64,000 nt of DNA from Brassica napus (lineage: Eukaryota > Streptophyta > Magnoliopsida > Brassicales > Brassicaceae), in contig NC_063439.1 in the NCBI RefSeq assembly GCF_020379485.1, positions 19,964,098 to 20,028,097 on the forward strand, in the 5' to 3' direction. The notes beneath the pieces were generated by a model. That model searched no databases. It worked only from the letters and a program-made list of their open reading frames with translations, and was not told the origin of the DNA. Shown piece after piece: positions 10,989-21,487 of this stretch. The translations under genes were made by a program, and so were the position numbers. Numbering within the stretch: position 1 is the stretch's first letter; each line of letters begins with the position of its first letter.

Positions 10989-13489
10989 GACCATCCGCAA
11001 CGGTGGTTTTAACACAATCCTTAGTAGCTAATCCTTAACTATTAGGATTATAATAGTAATATTTAGCCAAGAAAAGCTAAGGATAAGTCCTAAGCTAAAG
11101 ATTAAAATGTGTTGGTCCTTGTTGACGTGGCAGGAGTAATTGGTTCTGACTTGTGTAGGGTTTCGCGACTTCGTTTTATTTGGACGCAACACGAAAAAAA
11201 AAAATCAGAGACGGCGATTAAGGCGATCTTTCTCTCGACCGCTAAGAAGAGAAATCGAAGGGTTCTCGTCACTAAAGAGGATACTCGAAGGGTTCTCGAC
11301 GGTAGCAAAGGTAAATCGAAGGGTCTTCTTGTTGATTTAGGGATTTACGCTAGGTTTCATTTTGGTTTCTTCTCAAATTAGGGTTCGGATTTGAGATTTC
11401 AATCGATTTATATAATTTTTGGAGATCAGTTAGCGTTTGATAACGATTTGTTTGTGAATCGATTTTGGGATTGTTTTATTTCTAATCAAGGTTTAAAAAC
11501 GATAAGGGTTTCAATCGATTGGGGGATTTTTTGCGCTTGTAGTAAGTGTTTCAAAAAAATTAGTCATTGTTGATATTGTTTACATTCATTTCATGTCTGC
11601 TTGGAAACTTATTGTTGATATTGTTTACATTCGTTTCTTGTTTGCAGATGGCGAATCCACATGAGCCTTATTTCTTTAAGCCTCTACTTCCTGGTTTCCA
11701 CAGTGGCGTCGTAAGAACCTCACTCTTTCTATTTGTTTACATTCGTTTCTTGATTAGATGTATTTGTTGTTTGATTAACTTCGCCTTTTCTTGCAGACAA
11801 TACCACTTGCCTTCTTCTCAAGCACATAGAACGGAAGACGAACTAGAAAACATGGAAACTAAGATCGGACGCTTCAGATCAAACTTGGGAAGTGATACAA
11901 GAAGGCAGGACACTCACCGGAGGTTGGAAAGATTTCACCACAGCACATGACCTTAAAATCGGTGACCTTGTCATCTTCAAACTCGAAGGAGACATGGTGT
12001 TTCATGTCACTTCTTTTGGTTCTAGCTGTTGTGAGCTTCAGTATACACATCCTCACATCATCAAGGAAGAAGCCGACGCGGGTGATGCTGATGACAATGA
12101 GATTAGTAAGTTTCAATCAAAGTTCATCGTTTTGGTCCTACCTGTTGTGAGATGTTTTGACGTGGAAATTGTTTCTTTTATTTCAGGAGGAACATGGGCA
12201 ATGTCTTCGTTCTCATTCGACTACTGTTTTTTGGCTGAGGTCACTGCTTCAAATCTAAAAGCAGACAAACTTGTGAGTCAATTTTCATACGTATAAACCA
12301 TATTTAGTTAGTCAATTTTCATACGCCTAAACCATATTCTGTGTTTGCAGTATCTTCCTAAGTGAGCTATGAGTTCTACTGCTTTGAACAAAAAATGCCA
12401 ATAGATGATACTAGTGAACAAAGAGGGAAATTCTTGGACTGCGAATTTGCGATTTAGCGAAGCAGGCGGCATGTATTATATCACAAGAGGCTGGGAAAAG
12501 TTCTGTCGTGATAACAGATGCGACATAGGAGACTTATTTGTGTTCAATCTGGTTGGAGATGGGAAAACTACTCCATTGTTGTGTGTATGTCCGGAAAGTA
12601 AAGAGTGTTCTGAACTACTCAGCAAACACTTGAGTAGAAAGCGTGGTGAGTCTTCTCCATTGCCTTGCTTGAGACGTCTTTAACTTACTTGTTCTTTCTT
12701 TGCTTCTGGTTTAACTTGCTTGTTTGGTTTTGTTCTGTAGGTGATATTGCTTCAAGCTCACGGGTGAATTAGGAGAATGGTCAAGTAGTCTTGCGTCTCT
12801 TTAGCTATGTATCTCAGACTTGTTTAGAGCTTCTATCCTCTTGTTTTCCTTGCTACAATGTACTTGTAATGATCATTTCAGTTTAGACTCAAGTTCTTGT
12901 GTTTCTCTACTCTCTATTCATTTCAGTTTAGACTCAAGTACTTATAAGTTTAAATCTTTGTACTCTACTCTTGTAAGTTTAAATCTGTTTAGCTAACTAC
13001 AATCTTGCTTCTCTTCATTCTCTTCTCTTCTATGTTATACAAGTAAAAAGATAACTTGTACAAGTAAGAACATAACAAAATCAAGCTAAGAAGATAACAA
13101 AAGTTGTACAAGTAAGAAACATAATTTATTTACAAAATGAGAAATTATATACAAAACTTTTACTTATAGATAAAAATTAAAACATAATTTAAAGTTATAG
13201 TGTAAAAAAAAACACTAATTTTAGCTTTTAGTTTTAAAAAAAATATAAACCACTTATTTGATTTGATTCAAAATATTTGTATGTTTACATTTTCTTTTCT
13301 AATAAATGTAAATTTTTAATTTCTTGTTTAAAATTTTAAATTTCTAAGATTAAAAAAAAACACTAAGGACTCCATATTGAATAACACCATTGGACCTATA
13401 ATTATGATAAGAATCCTTAACCATTGAAAAAAAAAACATTATAATATAGCTAAGGATTCCAATGGTGGGTAACACTATTGGAGTTGCTC
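10989..13489. mobile_element. PIF/Harbinger-like element carrying a captured REM gene
   Basis: The left end GACCATCCGCAACGGTGG and the right end read inward, GAGCAACTCCAATAGTG, are imperfect inverted repeats of about 40 bases that both run into CCTTAG. The 3-bp sequence TTA lies on both sides (10986-10988 and 13490-13492), the target duplication typical of PIF/Harbinger transposons. No transposase is visible. The 2.5-kb cargo is an intron-containing B3-domain gene (11648-12772) with its leader. A smaller Harbinger-like terminus at about 13360-13400 near the right end suggests an internal rearrangement. Confidence 0.7.
11648..12772 (+). pseudogene. REM-type B3 DNA-binding protein, captured and broken
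   Basis: REM proteins are plant B3-domain nuclear DNA-binding proteins. Exon 1 (11648-11710) reads MANPHEPYFFKPLLPG, the start of a first B3 domain. Exon 2 (from about 11797) continues TIPLAFFSKHIERKTN, hits an in-frame TAG, then resumes as DASDQTWEVIQEGRTLTGGW and KIGDLVIFKLEGDMVFHV. A later exon (from 12188) opens a second B3 domain (SFDYCFLAEVTASN), is interrupted by TGA and TAG around 12364-12405, then reads SWTANLRFSEAGGMYYITRG and CDIGDLFVFNLVGDG. A short last exon ends at TAG 12770-12772. At least three in-frame stops make it a pseudogene. Introns, including one just before the ATG, are kept, so capture was at DNA level. It closely resembles the tandem REM genes of Arabidopsis chromosome 4 (AT4G316xx group), from memory. 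Confidence 0.8.
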
Positions 13490-13492
13490 TTA

Positions 13493-16400
13493 GAGCTTTA
13501 AACCATAACACATATTTTAGTCTGATTAAAAGATGAAATTTGCGAAACGTTTTCTAGGAACTGGACACAGCGGCCAAGGATGAAATCATAACCGGGAATC
13601 CACAACTTATGTTTCAATTTTCTCAAAAAAAAACTTGTGGTTCAAGTCAGGTAGTCAAAATGTCTACCCCAACTTATTCTCTTTAATGTCTATTCCTATA
13701 TTGGAATATTAAGAAGAAAGGTTACAGAGTAATGATTTGCCAACATCTTTTGGCTGTCAGATTTGATATGCTGCTAAATAATTGGTGCAAGTAGATCCTT
13801 AACCAACATGAATAATCGACCTTGAAGACCCAAGGGCTACGAGACAAAACAAAGATTAAGAAAGGTCTTCGATTGCATGAAAACAATTTTTCATTGAAAC
13901 TCTTGACCAGACCGAAGGAACAAAACGTTCCTGGAAATTTTTATTTACCCTTTGCATATGTTTGTTAACTCATCGAAGTTATTTATCCAAAAGAAGATTA
14001 TAAATCTCATCAACCTAATAATTCTAAATTTTAGTGATTAGCTACATTTGAATAACAATATTCAATTCTACCTTTTCAGAGAAAAACAGTCAAAGATACA
14101 TGAGCATATTCATGAGATATTTTGACTGTATAATAATGCTCTCGCATCCTTTCCCAATTGTTTTCTGTTCCTAAAGATGCGAACATAGTGCGCCTTTGGT
14201 TTTGGCAATGGTGGTTTGCTCACTAATTGTTGTTTTATAAACAACTATATCCATGATAATAGCTTCTGTTAGAGTTGACAAAACAAAATAATTCCATATT
14301 ATCCGTTAAAATAAACCCCACCCAAATGATAGGTTATAGTCAAGTATCCATTTTTCAAAGATGCATTAATTAATCAACTCCAAAGCATAAATTCCATCGA
14401 AATAATTACATCCTCATATACTCCCTGAGGCCAGAACTTAAAACGAATTTAAATTGTTGTGTTACTTTAAGTAATCCAAATAATGGATATTTGTGTGATT
14501 CATGTCGCTTCACGTGAACTAGTAGTATGCACATAAACAATGATCACTGGTCGTGAATCCCTCTAGTCTTTTTTTTTTAATCCATCTAGTCCATGCACTT
14601 ATTTCGAATGGGATAGATTGTATACTTATATAAGCTGCTGATCAACTATATAGTATATTCAGTATTTCTAAAATTAAGTATGAAATAGACATCATTTTAG
14701 TACGAAATAGACATGTCAAATTTGTCTCCAAAAGATAGGAATTGAGTTATGCTTCTCAACGACGGAACGTGGCATTACCTTTAACACTCATTTATGGTTG
14801 GTTCCGAAAACTATTTATATGTATGATATTCTATATCTAACGAAAACTAAAATGCTACTCCTGCAACATTTAGGAACATATTGCTTTGGTTAATATAAGG
14901 AACTTATTCAAATACAAATATATATTTAGCATGTTAGCACTAGGTGTTCAACTAACCGAGATTCCACCCACGACATGTTGAACCAAAGTTTATAACCAAA
15001 TAATTTAAATGCACACAGCTGGATTCGAATTTTAGAAAAAAAAATATCAACTTTCTTTTCGTTCTGGAAATGGACCTAGTGCCAATAAGTGCGTTAAAAC
15101 CACATAAAAGAATTTTGATAAATGCATATACGACCATCAGAATGAATGTGTGTTACGATTTGGTAGACCTCCAACAACCCACCGAATTGATGGTATCCAT
15201 AGATTTCTTATCAGCTATCAATCATGGGAGGTTATGATCCATTAGTATATGGACAAAATCGTATCAGCATTATTTTTGTTTAATTTAGTTTTTTTCAGAG
15301 GTTCGATTAGGAATTTTGTCCGAATATGTATACTTTGTGATTGTGTAGGACATTAAAAGATCTCCCACAAGTTTATCAAATCATCTAACGAAAATAAGTT
15401 AACGAACTAATCTTTTTCGTTTTTCGTATGGATAATCAGTGATTCCATGGCATGGCACGCACGAAGTCATGTGCTGTTCAGAAAATGGCAGCCACTTAAA
15501 ACCTGCCAAGCAATTTGCAAATTCTTAATTAGAGTCTGGATTACAGTCTCAATTTAGTAGGTCTTAATCCTTATTGTTTCATTCATTCACGTGGCTCATT
15601 TGCAAAATTCCAAAATACAATAAAGCCAAAAACTGTAATAATTCGTATTTTGGAGTTTATACCACTGAGCTCATAATTTTGAAAGCCATCTTAATCATCT
15701 GATCAGTCAGTAGATCTACAAGTTTTTTTCCAAAGATTAAAAAAAGTAATAGAACTATCGTAGTCGAAGAAAAACCACCCATTTTGCCATAGCAAGAATT
15801 CAAAACTTGATGGACCACTTTAATCTTTATGTCATATCATTAGCTCTTGTCGTCTCCGTATTGTTTATAATTATCTGGATCTTTCGAATTGTGGATAAAT
15901 TTATATAATTTTGTTGGTAAAAATATGAGAACACTTCGACCTTTCTCTATCAAACATCCAAACTTTTATCACATATTCCCAAAACTTAAGATGAATTCAT
16001 CAAGTCAGCATAGCTCTGCATTTACGTGTGTGATAACGTTATTAGATCATTATCAATATATATTGACCTAATTAAAAGTTAAACTGACCTAGAAGTAAAA
16101 CAGTAGAAGTAATGTGGAAAGATACTTGACTTTGACAAAAGGTACAGTCCAACAATAAATACATCTAGACCTCTGCCCATCTACTATCTACGATTCAGCT
16201 CGACACAACTTGATAAGTTTCTCTGCAATCTTCAGTTTTATTTGTATATATATTTTTACAAAACATGCTTACCGGTAATCACTCGGATTCCATCACGTGC
16301 CACATGAATTTTTCTTCGAGTCACCTGTTTTTATGTTTCCCCGGCGATACAAACTATCAGATCAGAATTTACATTTCGAACAATTTAGCGTATTCGAGAA

Positions 16401-17040
16401 ATTTTGATTTAGTTCTCTATATTGAAAAGTTATATACAGTATATGAATCCAAATTCACCAAGTTATAAACTTATACTGGATAAGTACGTACGTTTAGTCA
16501 AGTTGAAACTTCTGTTTGGTTACTTATCGCACAAGGGGTTAAACATGTGTTCTTCCTATTTTCAACTAGATTCAGTTGTTTATAAAATAGTAAAATGAAA
16601 TGGGAAAAGAAAGATCATATTGCAAATGGAGACAAAGATCTCCGCGTCTTTAGTTAAATGAAATCTCACATTGCATATGGGTCGGTTGCAGCGTTGACAT
16701 ATTTATTGTTATCGTCTATCCCAATGAAACAACTGAAATATGAAATGAGATACTATGAGACATACTAATTCATAAACAAAGATTATAGTAACAATTTGAC
16801 CAGCAAGAAAACTAAACGAATCAGTGATTCAGTAGTGATTTTCTTCGAGGCAAGCAATTACATGCAAATGGATAGTATAAAAAGTCACATTTTTTTTTCC
16901 TTTTAATATTTGCTACAATTAAAAATTATTAAATGTTTGGAAGCATCACTAAAGAAGAAATTATCTTTCTTCTCTCTCTAGTCTTTATCTTATTTAATTT
17001 CTCCATCTTCCTTATGATCAAATACCCAAAGCTCCATCAT
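13493..17040. other. Intergenic stretch, no gene recognised
   Basis: About 3.5 kb without a credible coding exon. The short open frames here (60-70 codons) lack homology that I recognise and have no supporting splice or composition signal. I cannot name any transposon either. The last few hundred bases before 17040 must include the distal promoter of the WAVH2 gene. Confidence 0.4.
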
Positions 17041-17045
17041 CTTTC

Positions 17046-17053
17046 TATATAAA
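17046..17053 (+). promoter_or_regulatory. TATA box of WAVH2
   Basis: TATATAAA in the context TTCTATATAAATTAC lies about 80 bases upstream of the ATG at 17130. An A-rich leader with a GAAGAAGAAGA stretch follows. Confidence 0.6.
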
Positions 17054-17129
17054 TTACTTGGACAAATTTAGAAGAAGAAGATAGGAAAGAAATAAAACAA
17101 AGAACGTTTACTTCATTGTTAAACTGGAG

Positions 17130-19345
17130 ATGGTGTTTGGTTGGAGAAAAGCGTTCTGCAATTCCGTTTCAAGTAATCAACAACAATCATCATCACACAT
17201 TCCTACACCAAGACTCCGATCAAAGTTTGGTTTTTTCTCAAACCCATCAACTCCCCGTGTCCAGTCTCCAGGCGGCAGCGGCCGTGGTAGCGGAATCGGA
17301 TGCCGCTCCGCCGCTTCAACCTCAGCCGCTAACCCATCTCTTCCCACAAGTCCCAAGCTCCATTGCAGGACTACGAGCAATGCAACTCCAAGGACCAGTA
17401 ACAGCTCAACTCCTAAGCTTCTCTCTAACCCTTCTTCCCCTAAATCATCATCCACTCATGGCGGCGTTTCTCTCCTCCGTGCCACACTTCTTCTCAACAA
17501 AGTAAAGATTGATTGTAATCAGTTTCCTTAATTTCATAGATTTTCAGACAGGGGTAAACTAATTAAAGTCTGTTTCTTTTTTTAATGCAGAGTAATAATA
17601 ACAGATGTGGGATTTGCCTACAGAGATTGAACTCGGGTCAAATCAATTCAACGGCGATTTTCACGGCGGAGTGTTCACATTCCTTTCACCTCTCTTGCGC
17701 CGTTAAATTAGACGGCAAACGTTGCCCGTTCTGTTCCGCCGCCTGGAATTACACGCCGAGGTCGGATGCTGAGTCTGTGAATTTAGAATCCGACCCGGGG
17801 AGAGGACCCGAGATCCGAGAAATCAAGACGGGAAAATCGTTAAGAGTGTACAACGACGACGAGACCTTAGCTTACTCGCCCGTTTCTCTTGCTCACTTCA
17901 ACAGCATACCGGAATCAGACGAAAACGACGACGTAGACGAAGAAGGCCATGAGTTCCCCGGATTCTTTTCCGATTCTTCAATTACTCCGGCGACGTTTTC
18001 TGGTTCGATTCCTCCCATCTCCGGGACTCTAGAGGTTAAAATGCTGCCGGAATCCGCCGTCGTGGAAACAGGGAAAAGGATCGAGACGCACGTCGTCGTG
18101 ATGAAACTGAAGGCGTGTTTACCGTCGTCGTCGACGGCGGACGCGATTAGAGCGAGCAGGCCGTCGATAGATCTGGTGACGGTTCTCGATTTGAGCAGCG
18201 GCGGAGCGAGCTTGCGGACTGTTAAGCACGCGCTGAGACTGGTGATCTCTCTGCTCCGGGAGATGGATCGGCTTTCAATCGTCGTGTTCTCGACGGGATC
18301 GAAACGGTTAATGCCGTTACGACGGATGACGGATAAAGGACGGCGATCGGCGCGGCGAATCGTCGACGCACTCGTCGGAATCGAAACCGCCGGCGGCGGG
18401 GGGATGAGCGTTAACGACGCGTTGAAGAAAGCGGTTAAAGTCGTTGAAGATCGGAGGGAGAGGAATCCGTCGGCTAGTATTTTTGTTTTATCCGACGGTC
18501 AGGATCAGCCGGAGGCGGTTTTGAAAGCTAAACTAAACTCCGCGCGTGTGCCTTTCGCCGTTTCCACCACGCGCTTCTATCGTTCGGAGATCCCGGTACA
18601 CTCCGTTTCGATCGCTTCTCCAAGCGCGTTGCATCACGCGCCGCTTCGAGACGCGTTCACGGAGCGAATCGCTTCTTTGCTAAACGTGGTTCTCCATGAC
18701 GTCAAGCTTAATCTCGGTTTAGTCTCCGGTTCTCCGTTGACTGAGATTTCAGCGGTTTACTCTTTAACGGGTCGGTCGGGGAGTTTCGGATCCGGTTCGG
18801 CTGTTATCGTCGGCGATCTGTTCGCGGAGGAGGAGAGAGAATATCTTGTTGAGTTCAAAGTACCGACTTCTTCGTCGAGCGGGTCCCACCATGTAATGTC
18901 CGTACGATCTTCGGTCGTTGACCCCGCGACGCTTCAGCCATTGCCTTGTCCGAAAGAAAAACGTTTTTTGATCCCACGGCCACAGGCCGTCCGATTCGCA
19001 TCTTCGAGCATCGAACGGTTGAGGAATACACACTTGGTGTGTCGCGCTGTAGCTGGTTCACGCAAGCTGATTGAGCGTGATGATTTTGCTGGAGCATATC
19101 AGCTTCTAACGACGGCTCGGTCAAACGCTTCTGATGATAGCTTAATGAGCCTGGACGCTGAGTTAGCTGAGCTAAGCCGGTTGAAACCGAGAATCGGTTT
19201 AGCAAACCGAACCGAAGAGAAACCTGAGCAACTTACGCCGACTTCGGCTTGGAAAGCGGCCGAGAAATTGGCGAAAGTGGCTATCATGAGGAAGCATTTA
19301 AACCGAGTCAGCGACATGCACGGCTTGGAAAACGCCAGATTTTAA
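17130..19345 (+). CDS. WAVH2: RING/vWA E3 ubiquitin ligase, WAV3 family (WAVH2)
   Basis: Predicted cytosolic E3 ubiquitin ligase of the WAVY GROWTH 3 family, which in Arabidopsis affects root gravitropism and root waving. Two exons, 17130-17501 and 17591-19345, give 708 residues. The N-terminal ~120 residues are Ser/Pro-rich and low complexity. A RING-H2 type finger follows, with ligands C130, C133, C152, H154, H157, C160, C169 and C172. A vWA domain runs from about 315 to 500 and includes RLSIVVFSTGSKRLMPLRRM and SIFVLSDGQDQP. The metal-site motif reads VLDLSSGGAS, not the canonical DxSxS, so metal binding is doubtful. The C-terminal ~200 residues contain the family helical region ending at LENARF. 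The second exon is noticeably GC-rich compared with its surroundings. Position next to IAA9 matches Arabidopsis AT5G65683. Confidence 0.9.
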
Positions 19346-19657
19346 GTTTTTTTTTTCTCTTAAAAAATCTTAGTTATTTTTGAAGGTATGGTATATAATT
19401 ATTTCAGAAACCAATAATTTAGTAAGGAAATAATAATAAGTATAAAATGATAGAAGTGTGATTTTTTGAAAGGGACACTATAGGTGCATGATTGCGACAA
19501 GCAGTAGCCGACGGGTGTGGCCTTTTTTGTAATGCAGAGATTGGTATTGGAGAATTAATTGGTCTTTTTAGCTTTTATCATCTTCCTTTTTGTAATTTTA
19601 AGAAAATCCAAATTTCTGACTGAAAAAGTGGAAATAAATAAATGATGTATTCTTTTT
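19346..19657. other. WAVH2 3' region
   Basis: AT-rich 3' untranslated region and spacer up to the first MULE. It ends in ATTCTTTTT (19649-19657), the left copy of that element's target duplication. Nothing else is recognised. Confidence 0.5.
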
Positions 19658-21477
19658 GAAATAATTATACCATAAGACAGTTTTAAGTTTATTATTACAC
19701 AATAGGACAGTTTATGCTACCAAGACAGTTTCTACTAACACCTTCCTTTTATCCTAAACGAGCTAGTCAGTTTGTAACTAAAGTGGGTCCCATATATCTT
19801 CTTCTTCTTCATTTTCTTCTCTTGAGTTCTTTATTTTTCTTTTTGTAAAATAAATGTTGTTTTTCTAAAACATTTTTTTCAGAAATATGTTTATAATCAA
19901 TATATTTATTATCCAAACTATCTTTTGAGATATGTCAAGTTATATCTCTGATGGTGGTATAATCATGATGTATACAAGCTTTCTCGTTCAATGGATAAAC
20001 CTCTGCCTCGAATTCTAAAACGTGATTCAAAACTGTGGCACTGGTTCTGAAGCTCCAGAATTGTCGTCGGTTTGCCCCTTTTTGTCACAGCCACCACCTA
20101 TGTCCTATGAGAAGCTCGAAAGCAACAATGGCCAACTTTGGAATTTTTAAAAATCTGGTCCCTCATCTTTTGTATAATTTATTTTTAACCAAATATTTTT
20201 ATTTGTGAAGAAGTCTGTTCTATTTTTCTCCCAAACTTCCAAGCTTTTGTTTTGTTATAGTTAAGAGTATCAACATTACAAATATAAAAAAAACAGAGTA
20301 ACATTTGGGGGTTGACTGAGCAGATGTGTGTACACAAAACAAATACGTACACAACAACGATTGTACACATGTACACATATAACAAAGTTAATGTAAGAAA
20401 CAATATCAACACTTATACTATCAATAAAATAAGTATTATTCACGAACATGAAAACTAATCCTTTCACGTAAGCTACACATTCATGATCCATGTCCTTATC
20501 TACAAAGTTTTTTTTTTTCATTTTTCACTTATTTCACATGTACACTAAAAGTATGTACACGCGCAATATCTTTGTGTACACAAACATGATGTACACAAAA
20601 TAAAACACAAATGCAATACAATAATTATTTTGCAAAGTTTTAGCTATAAATTTGCATTTATGTTTTATTTTGTGTACATCATATTTGTGTACACCGAAAA
20701 TATTGCATGTGTACATAAATTTACTATACATGTGTACAATCGTTCCTTTAGTAATATACAATGTACACATGTGAAAATGTACTCATGTACACATATTATT
20801 TTTGTGCCCGTATAATCATGTTGTGAAATTATATGGTGTTAATATATTATTGTACAAGTAATTTGTGTACAAATCTGTAATTTTTAAGGCTAAATTGTAA
20901 ATAGTTGAAAGCTAAAGGACCAGTCTTGCAAATACAAGAACCTTGGTTTAGGAACAAGTCCCGTCGAGGTTTGAGAGACCCTGGTTTGGTTCGCCGACGG
21001 TTGGCAAGGAGGAGAGGTCACGGAGGAAAGTACAATGGAGCTTGACGAGCCACCGAATTGAAGACCTTGAGGAAGATGAGACGCGACGGCGCGAGAGTGA
21101 CCATCTGGTGATGATGAATTGTAGACTCGCCGCAAAGTAGGAGATCGGAAACAGAGTCGGAGACTGAGCCGGCGGCGGTGTTTGTCGTAGGATGAAGGTC
21201 AAGGTGGAGAAGAAGAAGATCGAAGTGGAGAAGAGAAAGTTGTGCTCCAAAATAAAATTATTATCAAGTTTAATCCTCTTTCACGTCCACCAATAATAAG
21301 AAATTCTTTGTGTTCCAAAGAAAAATAATAATAATTAACATGGTAGGACCACTTTAGTTAGATAAATGACTTTAGTGATAATGGTTTGGTTTCTAGTTAG
21401 AAAAAACTACCCCACTAGCGGAAACTGTCTTATCCTGTAAATAAAACTTGAAAACTGTCCTAGAGTGTAAATGACTC
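19658..21477. mobile_element. MULE-like element A with TGTACA motif array
   Basis: The left end begins GAAATAATTATACCATAAG and the right end, read inward, GAGTCATTTACACTCTAGG. Both continue through GACAGTTTT and a second GACAGTTT, giving inverted repeats of about 80 degenerate bases. ATTCTTTTT flanks it exactly on both sides (19649-19657 and 21478-21486), a 9-bp duplication diagnostic of Mutator-like elements. No transposase is visible, so it is non-autonomous. The centre (about 20320-20870) is packed with TGTACA/GTACAC motifs. The right third (about 20890-21250) has a GC-richer block with open frames on the minus strand, possibly captured genic sequence that I cannot identify. Confidence 0.8.
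20320..20870. repeat. Dispersed TGTACA/GTACAC motif array in element A
   Basis: The palindromic core TGTACA or its extension GTGTACAC occurs well over a dozen times in about 550 bases, for example in GTGTGTACACAAAAC, TTGTACACATGTACACAT and ATGTACACATGTG. Spacing is irregular, so this is a motif cluster and not a simple tandem repeat. Confidence 0.75.
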
Positions 21478-21487
21478 ATTCTTTTTT

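Noticed and set aside
18764..19317. Several minus-strand frames opposite WAVH2
   Set aside because: Shadows of a GC-rich coding exon.
20185..20815. Tyr/Val-rich frames on both strands of MULE A
   Set aside because: They are translations of the TGTACA motif array (VYT, CTH patterns) and not proteins.
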